Assembly: GCF_900111945.1 (NCBI RefSeq)
Contig: NZ_FOYO01000001.1
Coordinates: 3,417,751 to 3,481,750 of the forward strand
Direction of reading: 5' to 3'
DNA from: Litoreibacter janthinus
GTDB taxonomy: Bacteria > Pseudomonadota > Alphaproteobacteria > Rhodobacterales > Rhodobacteraceae
DNA: 64,000 nt
This document shows positions 34,167 to 43,674 of this stretch, piece by piece. Made by a program: the position numbers and the translations under genes. The stretch's first letter is position 1. Every line of letters begins with the position of its first letter. Below the pieces are notes generated by a model. That model was given only the letters and a program-made list of their open reading frames with translations, was not told the origin of the DNA and did no database searches.

Positions 34167-34182
34167 ATCTATCGGAGTATCT

Positions 34183-35139
34183 ATGAGCGGATTACTTGCC
34201 CTCCTTGACGACGTGGCTGGCATCGCCAAAATCGCCGCAGCCTCCGTCGACGACGTCATGAGCCAGGCAACGCAAGCTGGCGCGCAAGCCGCGGGTGCGT
34301 TGATCGATGACGCGGCGGTGACACCAAAATACCTGCACGGGTTCGAGGCTTCGCGAGAATTGCCGCTGGTCTGGCGGATCGCCAAGGGGTCGCTCAAGAA
34401 CAAACTGCTCTATTTGCTGCCGGTCGGCCTGTTGCTCTCCAACTTCGCACCTTGGACGATCACGCCTCTTCTAATGCTCGGCGGCGGCTATTTGTGCTTT
34501 GAAGGTGCCGAGAAGATCGCCCATCTGTTCGTTCATTCAACCCATGACGCGGATCAGCCCGCCGATATGCCCCAAGACCCTGCCCATCTTGAAGAAGAAA
34601 AAGCCGCAGGTGCAATCAAGACCGACTTCATCCTGTCGGCCGAGATCATGACCATAGCCCTTGCCGCCATCCCTGAAAGCAGTTTCGCGATGGAGGCCGC
34701 AACCCTTGTCACTGTGGCCATCGGCATAACGGCACTGGTCTACGGCTCCGTCGCGCTGATCGTGAAGGCCGACGACATAGGGTTGACCATGGCTGAGCGC
34801 GGCCGCCTGTTTGCGACACGGGCCTTGGGGCGCGGCATCGTCAAAGCCATGCCCGGCTTCTTGCAGCTTCTGCTGATCGTCGGCACCGCGGCGATGCTCT
34901 GGGTCGGTGGGTCCATTGTTATCCACGGACTGGACAGCCTCGGCTTCAGCTGGCCAGAACATATTATTCACGACGTGTCCTACGCCGCTGCCGACGCCAT
35001 CGGCACCGCAAAGGGTGCGGTGCAATGGATCACCAAAGCCACCATGGACGGCATATTTGGTCTTGGGCTTGGTCTAATCCTCATCCCCATCGCAACAAAG
35101 ATCTTAATCCCGACTTGGGGCAGACTACGCGGCAAGTAG
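34183..35139 (+). CDS. DUF808 (YedI-like) integral membrane protein
   Basis: This 318-residue inner-membrane protein begins with the family sequence MSGLLALLDDVAGIAK and has LIDDAAVTPKYLHGF and HLFVH segments of the DUF808/YedI family. About five to six hydrophobic segments are visible (e.g. near 85-110, 150-190, 220-245, 290-315). The function of the family is not known. A GGAG lies 5-6 bases before the ATG. Confidence 0.88.
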   Translation: MSGLLALLDDVAGIAKIAAASVDDVMSQATQAGAQAAGALIDDAAVTPKYLHGFEASRELPLVWRIAKGSLKNKLLYLLPVGLLLSNFAPWTITPLLMLGGGYLCFEGAEKIAHLFVHSTHDADQPADMPQDPAHLEEEKAAGAIKTDFILSAEIMTIALAAIPESSFAMEAATLVTVAIGITALVYGSVALIVKADDIGLTMAERGRLFATRALGRGIVKAMPGFLQLLLIVGTAAMLWVGGSIVIHGLDSLGFSWPEHIIHDVSYAAADAIGTAKGAVQWITKATMDGIFGLGLGLILIPIATKILIPTWGRLRGK

Positions 35140-35193
35140 CGCGGCGCAGTTTTGACGCTGGACCAACTGCGCCCCCTGTCCTAGCGTCGCCTG

Positions 35194-36141
35194 ATGAAGC
35201 TTTCCCCAGCGGCCCTTGGCCCGATTTTTGCATCCATTGCGGTGACGCTGTTTTCGTTGAATGACGTGACCATGAAGTTCCTGTCTGGCGGCTATGCGCT
35301 GCACCAGATTGTGCTGATCCGTTCCATTGTCGGCATGGCTGTAGTGCTCTTGGTCATGGTCCCGTTCCAAGGTGGACTCACTGCCCTGAGAACCAACCGT
35401 ATCGGGGCGCAGATGGCGCGCGCGGGAATGGTGTTCTTCGCCAACATGACGTTCTTTCTTGGGCTCGCAGCGCTGCCATTGGCGGACGCCGTGGCCCTGT
35501 TCTTTGTCTCGCCCTTCGTAATCACTATCTTTTCGGTCCTGTTTCTGGGTGAAGCAGTCGGGCCGCGACGCTGGGGGGCCGTGGCGGTTGGATTGATCGG
35601 CGTTTTGATTATCCTGCGCCCCGGCACTTCGGCATTCCAGCTTGCGTCCCTGTTGCCCATCGCAGCAGCATTCGGTTACGGCGGGCTGCACATCATGACC
35701 CGCTATCTGCGCAACACTGAAACCACTGTATCCATGGTGTTCTACATCCAGCTCATGTTCATTCTGGCGACTTGTGTGCTGGGGCTTGTCATGGGCGACG
35801 GGAAGTTCGCAACCACCGAAAACCCCTCGTTGGAATTTCTGTTCCGCCCTTGGGTCTGGCCGGAGACAAGCGATGTCCCGTTTATCCTTGTGCTTGGGGT
35901 GTTCGCCGCAGTTGGCGGCTACTTCATTTCCTTAGCCTATCGCACGGGCGAGGCCGCACTGGTCGCCCCGTTTGAGTACCTCGCCCTGCCCTTGTCGATT
36001 ATTCTGGGAATGCTGATCTTCGATGAATGGCCCGACGCGGTCGCATGGATGGGCATTGCGCTGATCCTCACCTCTGGGCTGTATACCGTGTGGCGGGAAA
36101 ACCAGCTTGCCAAGCGTCAGACGCCCAAGCGCCAAGGGTAG
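35194..36141 (+). CDS. DMT-family (EamA) transporter
   Basis: This 315-residue protein has ten predicted membrane helices in two EamA repeats; PLADAVALFFVSPFVITIFS is the typical helix-4 segment of this group. It probably exports or imports a small metabolite; the substrate is unknown. It is unrelated in gene context to the first EamA protein of the window. A 7-bp hairpin overlaps its stop codon. Confidence 0.87.
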   Translation: MKLSPAALGPIFASIAVTLFSLNDVTMKFLSGGYALHQIVLIRSIVGMAVVLLVMVPFQGGLTALRTNRIGAQMARAGMVFFANMTFFLGLAALPLADAVALFFVSPFVITIFSVLFLGEAVGPRRWGAVAVGLIGVLIILRPGTSAFQLASLLPIAAAFGYGGLHIMTRYLRNTETTVSMVFYIQLMFILATCVLGLVMGDGKFATTENPSLEFLFRPWVWPETSDVPFILVLGVFAAVGGYFISLAYRTGEAALVAPFEYLALPLSIILGMLIFDEWPDAVAWMGIALILTSGLYTVWRENQLAKRQTPKRQG

Positions 36142-36160
36142 CGGATAGGGCGCATCCGCT
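36140..36160 (+). terminator. Hairpin at the stop codon of the EamA gene
   Basis: AGCGGAT (36140-36146) and ATCCGCT (36154-36160) form a perfect 7-bp stem with a 7-base loop that begins in the stop codon. There is no T-run, so termination is uncertain. The rest of the 213-base spacer holds a candidate promoter and no gene. Confidence 0.35.
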
Positions 36161-36290
36161 GCCATTATTCTGGGCGATGACTAGCTTGGTCCCGAGTTTG
36201 TTTGTTGCGGAGGGGTGCGACGCAACTTGCGGGTTCATAACAGGGGTGAATCAGATTTGTGACACGCAACGCTCTTGGACATTCTGAGCG

Positions 36291-36319
36291 TGGAAAAAGC
36301 GAAACCCTTGGGCTATAGT
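36291..36319 (+). promoter_or_regulatory. Candidate promoter for DUF484-xerC
   Basis: TATAGT (36314-36319) matches the -10 consensus at five of six positions and lies 17 bases after TGGAAA (36291-36296), a four-of-six -35 box. The DUF484 start codon is 36 bases downstream. Confidence 0.45.
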
Positions 36320-36354
36320 CCCGCAAACCAACGCCCTAAACAAAGGCAACGAGC

Positions 36355-37056
36355 ATGATTGAGCAGGCCGAAGTGCTGGACGCGCTGCGCAACAAGATTC
36401 TTTCTGACCCGGAAGTTATTCTGGAAGATCAAGACCTTATGCGGGCTTTGATCGATGCGAACGAGCGCTCTCTTGGCGGCAACATTGTCGACCTGCGCGG
36501 AATCGCTATGGAACGCCTGGAAAGCCGCCTTGATCGTCTTGAGGACACCCACCGTTCAGTCATCGCCGCCGCTTACGAGAATTTGGCCGGCACAAACCTC
36601 ATTCACAACGCGATATTGAAAGTGCTGGAGCCTACCGATTTTCCAGCGTTTCTGACAACACTGTCAGGTGATCTTCTGGAATCGCTTCGCGTTTCCCGCT
36701 TGCGGCTGATCCTTGAGTCCAAAGAACACGACAGCCCGTCGATCGGGTTCGAAGACGTGCTGTCCATCGTCGAGCCGGGCGTTGTCGATCACTACATCAC
36801 CGCTGGCCGCGACATCCCAGTGCGCCCTGTCAGCTTGCGTCAGGTCTCGCCAGCGTCTGAGGACGTTTACGGCGATAATGCCGCATACATCAAATCCGAA
36901 GCCCTGCTACGGCTAGATCTAGGCCAAGGCCGGCTGCCCGCTTTGCTGGTCATGGGCTCCGAAGACCCACATCAGTTCCGACCAAATCAAGGCACCGATT
37001 TGCTTACGTTCTTTGGCGCCGCCTTTGAGCGGGCAATCAAGCGCTGGCTGGCGTAA
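36355..37056 (+). CDS. DUF484 family protein
   Basis: This 233-residue cytosolic protein has an N-terminal helical part (about 1-70, MIEQAEVLDALRNKILSDPEVI...DLRGIAMERLESRLDRLE) and a GAF-like C-terminal domain (about 75-233). This is the DUF484 family layout. The family sits next to xerC in many proteobacteria, but its role is not established. Here its stop and the xerC ATG overlap by 1 base (TAATG), so the two are co-translated. Confidence 0.9.
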   Translation: MIEQAEVLDALRNKILSDPEVILEDQDLMRALIDANERSLGGNIVDLRGIAMERLESRLDRLEDTHRSVIAAAYENLAGTNLIHNAILKVLEPTDFPAFLTTLSGDLLESLRVSRLRLILESKEHDSPSIGFEDVLSIVEPGVVDHYITAGRDIPVRPVSLRQVSPASEDVYGDNAAYIKSEALLRLDLGQGRLPALLVMGSEDPHQFRPNQGTDLLTFFGAAFERAIKRWLA

Positions 37057-37985
37057 TGCTGATCTCCGCCGCCTCCCGCGACGCGCTGGAGGGGTGGCTT
37101 ATCCATCGCAAATCGCTTGACGGTGTGGCCGAGAATACGGTCGAGGCCTATCGCTGCGACGTGCTGGGCTTCTTGACTTTCATCACATCACATTTCGGCG
37201 ACAGCACCGGTTTGAAGCCGCTTGCCCGTGTGAAGCCAACTGATATGCGTGCTTGGATGGCGCATGAACGCAAGCGCGGAGTTGCGGCCCGTTCCTTGGC
37301 GCGCGAGCTGTCCTCGGTCAAAAGCTTCTATCGTTGGCTGGCAGAGCGCGAAGGGTTTGAGCCGACGGCCGTGTTGGCCACCCGCTCGCCGAAGTTCCAA
37401 AAGAAGCTGCCCCGCCCGCTGGCCAAAGACGCTGCTCGCGCGATGATAGATACAGTCGACACGCAGGCATCTAAAGACTGGGTCGCCGCGCGCGATGCCG
37501 CGGTTCTGATCTTGCTTTACGGGTGCGGCTTGCGGATATCAGAGGCACTTGGTCTGACATTTGCAGACACACCATTGCCCGAAGTTCTTCGTATTACCGG
37601 TAAAGGCGGGAAAGACAGGATTGTGCCAGTGATCAATCCGGCCCGAGCCGCGGTGGACCGCTATCTCGCCGAACAGCCGTTCCCAATGCAGCGCGACGAT
37701 CCCCTGTTTCGCGGTGTGCGTGGCGGCGCACTCAGCCCGCGCGTGATCGCCAAAGCGATGGAAACCGCACGGATGCAGTTAGGACTACCTGCGACAGCGA
37801 CCCCACATGCGATGCGCCATTCGTTTGCGACGCATCTGTTAGAAGCTGGCGGCGATCTGCGCACCATTCAGGAACTGCTTGGCCATGCCTCCCTGTCGAC
37901 AACCCAAGCCTACACAGCAGTCGACACAGCCCGCCTGATGGAGGTCTACGACAACGCGCATCCAAAGGGACTAAAGCACGGGTAA
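37056..37985 (+). CDS. xerC: Tyrosine recombinase XerC
   Basis: This 309-residue site-specific recombinase acts with XerD at the dif site to resolve chromosome dimers before division. The N-terminal SAM-like DNA-binding domain spans about 1-100. The catalytic residues are all visible: Arg160 (GCGLRISEALGL), Lys183 (GKGGKDR), His251 and Arg254 (HAMRHSFATHLL), His277 (LLGHASL) and nucleophile Tyr286. No phage or mobile element surrounds it, so it is the housekeeping enzyme. Confidence 0.95.
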   Translation: MLISAASRDALEGWLIHRKSLDGVAENTVEAYRCDVLGFLTFITSHFGDSTGLKPLARVKPTDMRAWMAHERKRGVAARSLARELSSVKSFYRWLAEREGFEPTAVLATRSPKFQKKLPRPLAKDAARAMIDTVDTQASKDWVAARDAAVLILLYGCGLRISEALGLTFADTPLPEVLRITGKGGKDRIVPVINPARAAVDRYLAEQPFPMQRDDPLFRGVRGGALSPRVIAKAMETARMQLGLPATATPHAMRHSFATHLLEAGGDLRTIQELLGHASLSTTQAYTAVDTARLMEVYDNAHPKGLKHG

Positions 37986-38142
37986 GTTAGCCAAACGTAG
38001 GGCCCAAAAAATCCAAATCCCGCTCCCCCCAAAGCAAACCTCTCACGCCATTGTGTGGTTTCGTCAGGACAGTTGTCTTGGAGATGACCACTCTCACCTG
38101 CGACAAGCTGTCAAACATCACTTTGCTGGGAGAGACCTATTC

Positions 38143-38730
38143 ATGACCATCCGTACCTTTATTGCCGCCACTGCAACTGTCACCGCCCTTACGGCCACCG
38201 CTGCGAACGCTGCTGATTGTGCTGTCGATGTCGAAGATCCGTTTGATCTTGAGGCTGCTCAGATCGAAGAGATTTATTCCTGCCTGAAAGATGCGATGGC
38301 GGAAGGCTATGCAAAGGAAGGCGACGCGGTTGCATCGAATTTCCGCGCTTGGACTGTTACCTCAACCCGCCCTGCTGTGGCTGGTCCTCACGGAAACCGC
38401 CTGTTGCAAACCTTTGCCAACGACATCGCCGCCGCGCAGTATCTGAAATTCGAAGAAGAAGGCGTGAAGATGCCCGTTGGCTCGGTTCTGGCGAAGGAAT
38501 CGATCACCATTTCAAAGAAAAAGAAGCAGGCCGTTGTTGGTCCGTTGTTCATCATGACAAAGATGGAAGACGGCTCGATCCCAGAGACTGCGGATTGGCT
38601 CTATGCCGGCATTCAGCCGAATGGCAAAGTCATGAAGATCAAGCAAAGCTTCTGCCATGATTGTCATGCAGGATATCCCGACCAAGACATGCTTGCCTAT
38701 CCGCTAGAAGAGGTGCGCGTCAGCAACTAG
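38143..38730 (+). CDS. Cytochrome P460-like periplasmic protein
   Basis: This 195-residue precursor has a signal peptide (about 1-23, ATAANAA). The mature part resembles the cytochrome P460 domain and ends with a heme c attachment motif CHDCH at 171-175, followed by AGYPDQDML. It is therefore probably a covalent-heme periplasmic protein. P460 proteins oxidise hydroxylamine or bind nitric oxide; the substrate here is not known. The ATG at 38143 is chosen for the signal peptide and GGGAGAG upstream. It stands alone between xerC and pcs. Confidence 0.75.
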   Translation: MTIRTFIAATATVTALTATAANAADCAVDVEDPFDLEAAQIEEIYSCLKDAMAEGYAKEGDAVASNFRAWTVTSTRPAVAGPHGNRLLQTFANDIAAAQYLKFEEEGVKMPVGSVLAKESITISKKKKQAVVGPLFIMTKMEDGSIPETADWLYAGIQPNGKVMKIKQSFCHDCHAGYPDQDMLAYPLEEVRVSN

Positions 38731-38752
38731 CGCCGCGACCCGAACATGTCAG

Positions 38753-38774
38753 GGCGTGCCGGTCGCGGCACGCC
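38753..38774 (+). terminator. Hairpin after the cytochrome P460-like gene
   Basis: GGCGTGCC (38753-38760) and GGCACGCC (38767-38774) form a perfect 8-bp stem with a 6-base loop, 22 bases after the stop codon. No T-run follows, so it is only a possible terminator or 3'-end structure. Confidence 0.4.
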
Positions 38775-38839
38775 TGCAATCTGAAACAGCACTATCCCTT
38801 GGGCTTTACAATTTGCGTCATTTTGGGCCATGAGAGGCA

Positions 38840-39535
38840 ATGACACCGCAGATCAAAGCCCTATCCGTCCATCTTCTGACCGCCACCGGTGCCGTATTTG
38901 CCATGTTGGCGATGCTTGCAGCAGTTGATGAGAAGTGGTCTTTGATGTTCCTGTGGCTCGTCGTCGCCTTCGGCGTTGATGGCATCGACGGCCCGCTCGC
39001 CCGAAAATACGACGTGAAGCAAAACGCCCCTCAATTCGACGGTGTGTTGCTGGATCTGATCATCGATTACCTGACCTACGTGTTCATCCCAGCATTTGCG
39101 TTGTTCAAATCAGGCTTGTTCGAGGGTTGGACAGGTTGGTTCGTGATTATTGTCATCACGTTTACATCTGCCATGTATTTCGCGGACAACCGGATGAAAA
39201 CAAAAGATAATTCATTCTCCGGCTTTCCGGGGTGCTGGAACATGGTGGCAATAGTCGTCTTTGCGTTGCAGCCGAATTTCTGGATCATCCTTGTACTCGT
39301 CACGGCACTCGCGATCACAATGTTCATCCCGCTCAAGTTCGTCCACCCTGTCCGAACGGAGCGCTGGAGAATGGTCACGCTGCCAACGGCATTGGCTTGG
39401 ACTTTCTTCGCAGGTTGGGCCGCGTGGGTGAATTTCGACCCCCAAAGCTGGGCGCATTGGGGTCTGGTTGTGACGTCGATCTACTTGCTTTTTGCGGGTG
39501 TCGCGCAACAGGTCATCCACGGCAAAGACGGCTAA
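38840..39535 (+). CDS. pcs: Phosphatidylcholine synthase
   Basis: This 231-residue inner-membrane enzyme condenses choline with CDP-diacylglycerol to phosphatidylcholine, the direct route found in alphaproteobacteria. The CDP-alcohol phosphotransferase motif is complete: Asp47, Asp50, Gly51, Ala54, Arg55, then Gly68, Asp72 and Asp76 (VDGIDGPLAR and DGVLLDLIIDY). About six to eight membrane helices follow. It converges on ogt with a 4-base overlap. Confidence 0.93.
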   Translation: MTPQIKALSVHLLTATGAVFAMLAMLAAVDEKWSLMFLWLVVAFGVDGIDGPLARKYDVKQNAPQFDGVLLDLIIDYLTYVFIPAFALFKSGLFEGWTGWFVIIVITFTSAMYFADNRMKTKDNSFSGFPGCWNMVAIVVFALQPNFWIILVLVTALAITMFIPLKFVHPVRTERWRMVTLPTALAWTFFAGWAAWVNFDPQSWAHWGLVVTSIYLLFAGVAQQVIHGKDG

Positions 39536-39996
39536 ATCAGCAGCGACGCCGCGCCTTCCAGCTTCAACAGCTCGACCTTCGCCTCAACCCCGCCAGCGCC
39601 AGAGAAGCCACCCAAACCAGACGCTCCCAAAACGCGGTGACATGGGATCAGAATGGCGATCGGGTTCGCCCCACAGGCCTGCCCGATGGCTTGGGCAGAT
39701 ACCCCCAACTCCGCCGCCAGATCACCATAGGTCCGCGTTTCGCCATAAGGGATCGCGCACAACGCTGCATAGAATTTCTGCTGAAAACCGGAACCGCGTG
39801 GCTTCAAAGGAAGGTCGAACTGCCGTCGGTTGCCGGCAAAATACTCGTGTAGCTGAGTGACTGCTTGGCTTAAAACACCCGTCCCAGCGACATCGCCGGA
39901 ACTGTTCCATTCCAACTCGACAATCGCGCCATCCCGTTCAATCAGGGTGATTGGTCCGACGGGGCTTTCAAGCCGTGCTTTCGCCCCGTCGTCCAT
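39532..39996 (-). CDS. ogt: Methylated-DNA-[protein]-cysteine S-methyltransferase
   Basis: This 154-residue suicide DNA-repair protein removes O6-alkyl groups from guanine. The acceptor cysteine is Cys119 in IPCHRV, and the helix-turn-helix YGDLAAELGVSAQAIGQACGANP lies just before it. The length fits the single-domain Ogt class without an Ada N-terminal domain. It begins 3 bases after the ileS stop, so it may be transcribed with ileS. Confidence 0.94.
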   Translation of the reverse strand: MDDGAKARLESPVGPITLIERDGAIVELEWNSSGDVAGTGVLSQAVTQLHEYFAGNRRQFDLPLKPRGSGFQQKFYAALCAIPYGETRTYGDLAAELGVSAQAIGQACGANPIAILIPCHRVLGASGLGGFSGAGGVEAKVELLKLEGAASLLI

Positions 39997-39999
39997 CGT

Positions 40000-42981
40000 T
40001 TACTCCAGCGCTGTGTCGCAGCGCTGGCAGACACCCTCGTGGCTATGCGTGCCCACATCCGGCAGAATCTTCCAGCAGCGCTGACATTTGTCACCGTCGG
40101 CTTTGGCAAACACGACGGACACGCCATCCGCGTCTTCCAATGTGAAAGCGTCATTCGGCGCGATGTCGGTCGATACCGTTATGCCAGACGTGATGCACAT
40201 GTCTTCGAAGTTGACGGTCTTCAGCACTTCGGCAACGTCTGCCCCAACGAACACAGTCGGCGCGGCTTCCAGAGACGAGCCGATGACTTTTGCCGTCCGC
40301 TCGACTTCCAAAGCCCCCGTCACAACGCGGCGCACCTTGCGCACGGTCGACCACTTGGCCGCCAGCTCGGTGTCACGCCAGTCGGCAGGCGTGTTCGGGA
40401 TATCGACCAAATGCACGGAGGAGTCATCGCCCGGGAAGCGCTCAAGCCAGATTTCTTCGCAGGTGAACACCAATACAGGTGCCAGCCACGTTGTCAGCCG
40501 GTGGAACAAGATATCCAGCACCGTGCGGGCTGCGCGGCGACGAACAGTATCGCCGTCGCAATACAGCGCGTCTTTGCGGATGTCGAAATAGAACGCCGAC
40601 AAGTCCACGGTCGCAAAGGTAAAGATCGCCTGAAACACGCCTTGGAAATCGTACTTGGCGTAGCCTTCGCGCACGACCCCGTCCAGTTCGGACAGGCGAT
40701 GCAGCACCCAGCGCTCCAGCTCCGGCATGTCGGCCGCCTCAATGCGGTCGGCCTCTGTGAAATCGCTGAGCGAGCCCAGCATATACCGCATCGTATTGCG
40801 CAATCGGCGGTAGCTATCCGCCACGCCCTTTAGGATTTCGTCCCCGATCCGCAGATCGGCGGTGTAGTCCGACTGCGCAACCCACAGACGCAGGATGTCC
40901 GCGCCGTATTGCTGCACAACTTTTTCAGGCGCCACGGTGTTGCCGACGGATTTGGACATCTTCATGCCCTTCTCGTCCAAAGTGAACCCGTGGGTCAGAA
41001 CGCCGCGATAGGGGGCACGCCCGATGGTCCCGCAGGCCTGCAACATCGACGAGTGGAACCAGCCGCGGTGTTGGTCGGTGCCTTCTAGGTAGAGATCTGC
41101 CAGACCGTCTTCGGAGCCGTCATCGCGGTCGCGCAACGTGAACGCGTGGGTGGAGCCGGAATCGAACCACACATCCAAGATGTCCATCACCTGATTGTAG
41201 TCATCGGGGTTCACGATACCGCTCAGGAACCGCTCTTTCGCACCGTCTTTGTACCACGCGTCCGCGCCTTCGGCCTCGAAAGCTTCTAAGACGCGGGCGT
41301 TCACCTCTTCATTGCGAAGCAGGAAGTCCGCGTCATCCGGCTTGGCCCCGACCTTGGTAAAGCAGGTCAGCGGCACGCCCCACGCACGTTGGCGGGACAG
41401 CACCCAGTCGGGCCGCGCCTCGATCATCGAAAAGAGACGGTTGCGACCTGTCTTTGGCGTCCACGTCACAAGCTCGTCAATGCTGCGCAAAGCGCGGTCA
41501 CGGATGGTTTTGCCATAGGTATCCTGACCGTCGCCGACCTCGCGGTCGATCGCGGCAAACCATTGCGGCGTGTTCCGATAGATCACCGGAGCTTTGGAGC
41601 GCCACGAATGTGGGTAACTATGCGTCAGACGTCCCCGTGCCATCAGAAGATTGCCGGAGGCCAGAACCTCGATCACCGCCTTGTTCGCATCGCCCTCTTT
41701 GCCATTCGGCTTGAGGATTGCCTTACCGCCAAACAGCGGCAAGTCCGCGCGGTAGGAGCCGTCTTCCATGACGTTATAGGTCATCGGAAGGCCAAACTTC
41801 AGGCCGATCTGATAGTCGTCATCCCCATGCGAAGGTGCTGTGTGCACGAAGCCCGTACCTGCATCGTCGGTGACATGGTCACCGGGCAGCATCGGGACAT
41901 CGTAATCCCACTCGCCCTGCCCGTCTGGCACGCCGCGCAGCGGGTGCTTGCAGGTCAAGGCTCCCAGTACCGCTGGCGATGCATCGCGCAGCCGCTCGAA
42001 CCCGTCCACGCGAGCTTGTGCAAAGATCGCTTCCGCAAGCGCATCCGCCATCAGGTACTTTTCGCCAACCTTGGCCCAATTGTCCTCTGCGGCCTCGGAC
42101 ACCCGATACAGCCCGTAGCTGATCTTCGGACCAAAACAGACCGCGCGGTTCTGCGGGATAGTCCAAGGAGTCGTCGTCCAAATCACCACATTGGTGTTGG
42201 CGAACTCGGCACCGATTTCCTGCGCAGCCGCGGAGGTTTTGCTGTCGTCCCCACCGGTGATTTCGGCCACCAAAGCCTCTGTTCCCGCGATGCCGATCAC
42301 TGGGAATTTCACCCAGATCATATCAGATTTGTGGTCGTGATATTCGACTTCAGCCTCTGCCAATGCGGTTTTCTCGACTGGCGACCACATGACCGGCTTG
42401 GAACCTTGATACAGCGTGCCCGTCATCAGGAACTTTTGGAACTCTTCGGCGATCACGCGCTCCGCGTGGAAGTTCATCGTCAGGTACGGATCGTCCCAAT
42501 TGCCGGTGACGCCCAGACGCTTGAACTCCTCGCGCTGGATGTCGACCCAGCCCGCGGCGAACTCGCGGCATTCTTGGCGGAACTCCACCACGTCCACAGC
42601 GTCTTTGTCCTTGCCCTTGGAGCGGTATTTCTCTTCGATTTTCCACTCGATCGGCAGACCGTGGCAATCCCAGCCCGGGATATAACGCGCGTCACGCCCC
42701 ATCATTTGCTGCGAGCGGACAACCATATCCTTCAGGATTTTGTTCAGCGCGTGGCCGATATGCAGATGCCCGTTGGCATAGGGCGGGCCGTCATGCAGCG
42801 TGAAAGGTTGGCGTGTCTCGGCGCGGGCTTTCTCGCGCAGCTTTTCGTAAACACCGATCGCAGCCCAGCGTTCCAACCAGCCCGGCTCGCGCTTGGGAAG
42901 GCCCGCGCGCATCGGGAAGTCGGTCTTGGGAAGGTTCAGCGTGTCTTTATAGGAAACGGTTTCGGTGGTGTCGGCGCACAT
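40000..42981 (-). CDS. ileS: Isoleucyl-tRNA synthetase
   Basis: This 993-residue class I synthetase charges tRNA-Ile. It has the signature HIGH (74-77), a long editing insert (CP1), KMSKS in [11 protein letters not shown], and a C-terminal zinc finger CQRC...CQRC near the end, which marks the bacterial-type enzyme. The ATG at 42981 has AAAGGA 8 bases upstream and begins [22 protein letters not shown]. The frame open to 43041 lacks support. A 10-bp hairpin lies in the 5' leader. Confidence 0.97.
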   Translation of the reverse strand: MCADTTETVSYKDTLNLPKTDFPMRAGLPKREPGWLERWAAIGVYEKLREKARAETRQPFTLHDGPPYANGHLHIGHALNKILKDMVVRSQQMMGRDARYIPGWDCHGLPIEWKIEEKYRSKGKDKDAVDVVEFRQECREFAAGWVDIQREEFKRLGVTGNWDDPYLTMNFHAERVIAEEFQKFLMTGTLYQGSKPVMWSPVEKTALAEAEVEYHDHKSDMIWVKFPVIGIAGTEALVAEITGGDDSKTSAAAQEIGAEFANTNVVIWTTTPWTIPQNRAVCFGPKISYGLYRVSEAAEDNWAKVGEKYLMADALAEAIFAQARVDGFERLRDASPAVLGALTCKHPLRGVPDGQGEWDYDVPMLPGDHVTDDAGTGFVHTAPSHGDDDYQIGLKFGLPMTYNVMEDGSYRADLPLFGGKAILKPNGKEGDANKAVIEVLASGNLLMARGRLTHSYPHSWRSKAPVIYRNTPQWFAAIDREVGDGQDTYGKTIRDRALRSIDELVTWTPKTGRNRLFSMIEARPDWVLSRQRAWGVPLTCFTKVGAKPDDADFLLRNEEVNARVLEAFEAEGADAWYKDGAKERFLSGIVNPDDYNQVMDILDVWFDSGSTHAFTLRDRDDGSEDGLADLYLEGTDQHRGWFHSSMLQACGTIGRAPYRGVLTHGFTLDEKGMKMSKSVGNTVAPEKVVQQYGADILRLWVAQSDYTADLRIGDEILKGVADSYRRLRNTMRYMLGSLSDFTEADRIEAADMPELERWVLHRLSELDGVVREGYAKYDFQGVFQAIFTFATVDLSAFYFDIRKDALYCDGDTVRRRAARTVLDILFHRLTTWLAPVLVFTCEEIWLERFPGDDSSVHLVDIPNTPADWRDTELAAKWSTVRKVRRVVTGALEVERTAKVIGSSLEAAPTVFVGADVAEVLKTVNFEDMCITSGITVSTDIAPNDAFTLEDADGVSVVFAKADGDKCQRCWKILPDVGTHSHEGVCQRCDTALE

Positions 42982-43050
42982 GTCAGGCGTCCTTTGTCGT
43001 CGAATTGGTAATACGGAATGGGGACGGTGCGAGCAGCTCAAACACCTTGG

Positions 43051-43081
43051 CCCGGCGTCTCATCTGGATCAGAGCGCCGGG
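43051..43081 (-). promoter_or_regulatory. Hairpin in the ileS leader
   Basis: CCCGGCGTCT (43051-43060) pairs with the segment 43071-43081 over 10 bp with a single bulged base and a 10-base loop. It lies 70 bases upstream of the ileS start. It could be a leader regulatory structure or the terminator of nsrR; no T-run follows on the minus strand. Confidence 0.4.
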
Positions 43082-43135
43082 GATATAATTCGAATAATGA
43101 CGGTATAACAGGTCATGTGCCGCTTATAGCCTTGG

Positions 43136-43594
43136 CTATGCAGGTTCGTCCAGTGCGCTTGCAGCATCCATCCCAAGCAACCTTGCCAGTCTGCCTCGCT
43201 GTTGACTGACGCCCTCCAGAGTGTAGCCGTCCAATACTGTGAAGAAGGCTTCTTGCGCCTCCCCCAAAGGCCCGCGCAAACCGCAGGCAGGGGTAATCAC
43301 GCAAGCACCGTTGTTAGCAAAGCACTCTGCCACAGACGAATTGCGCGTGAGTTTGCGCACAACAGCACCAATTCGGATCTCGCTTGCAGGTTTCGCCAAA
43401 CTTAGCCCGCCCGAGCGGCCGCGTGTGGATTTTACGAACCCTTCCGAGGCCAAGGCCGTTGCCACTTTGGAAAGGTGATGCTCGGATAGAGAGAACTTCG
43501 TCGCGATTTCGGTCACCGAGGCTCTGCCGGTGTCACAGACGTTGAGGTAAATCAGGACACGCAGCCCATAGTCGGTGAATTTATCAAGTTGCAT
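43136..43594 (-). CDS. nsrR: Rrf2-family nitric oxide-sensing repressor NsrR
   Basis: This 152-residue Rrf2 regulator has an N-terminal winged helix (MQLDKFTDYGLRVLIYL..., recognition helix around 36-52). The three cysteines that hold the Fe-S cluster are Cys91, Cys98 and Cys104, in the C-x6-C-x5-C spacing close to that of NsrR. It is expected to lose repression when NO attacks the cluster. It is divergent from the small membrane protein and globin genes, and a near-perfect palindrome lies 6 bases before its start, consistent with control of both sides. Confidence 0.88.
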   Translation of the reverse strand: MQLDKFTDYGLRVLIYLNVCDTGRASVTEIATKFSLSEHHLSKVATALASEGFVKSTRGRSGGLSLAKPASEIRIGAVVRKLTRNSSVAECFANNGACVITPACGLRGPLGEAQEAFFTVLDGYTLEGVSQQRGRLARLLGMDAASALDEPA

Positions 43595-43599
43595 ACAGC

Positions 43600-43627
43600 T
43601 TAATTAGCATTTGCAATGCGCAATTAA
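43600..43627. promoter_or_regulatory. Palindromic operator between nsrR and the globin locus
   Basis: The inner repeat GCATT-TGC-AATGC (43607-43619) is flanked by TTAATT (43600-43605) and AATTAA (43622-43627), giving a 28-base near-palindrome. Its centre resembles the core GCATTT-N-AAATGC of the NsrR consensus as I recall it. A separate GCATCTT (43644-43650), like an NsrR half-site, lies closer to the small gene. It is a likely NsrR site. Confidence 0.6.
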
Positions 43628-43674
43628 AAGCGATAGTTATTCCGCATCTTAAATACCCAATAAGGGGAAACTAC

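Noticed and set aside
37056..37985. xerC as an integrase of a mobile island
   Set aside because: It is coupled to DUF484 as in many chromosomes, and no att-like repeats, tRNA or cargo genes flank it.
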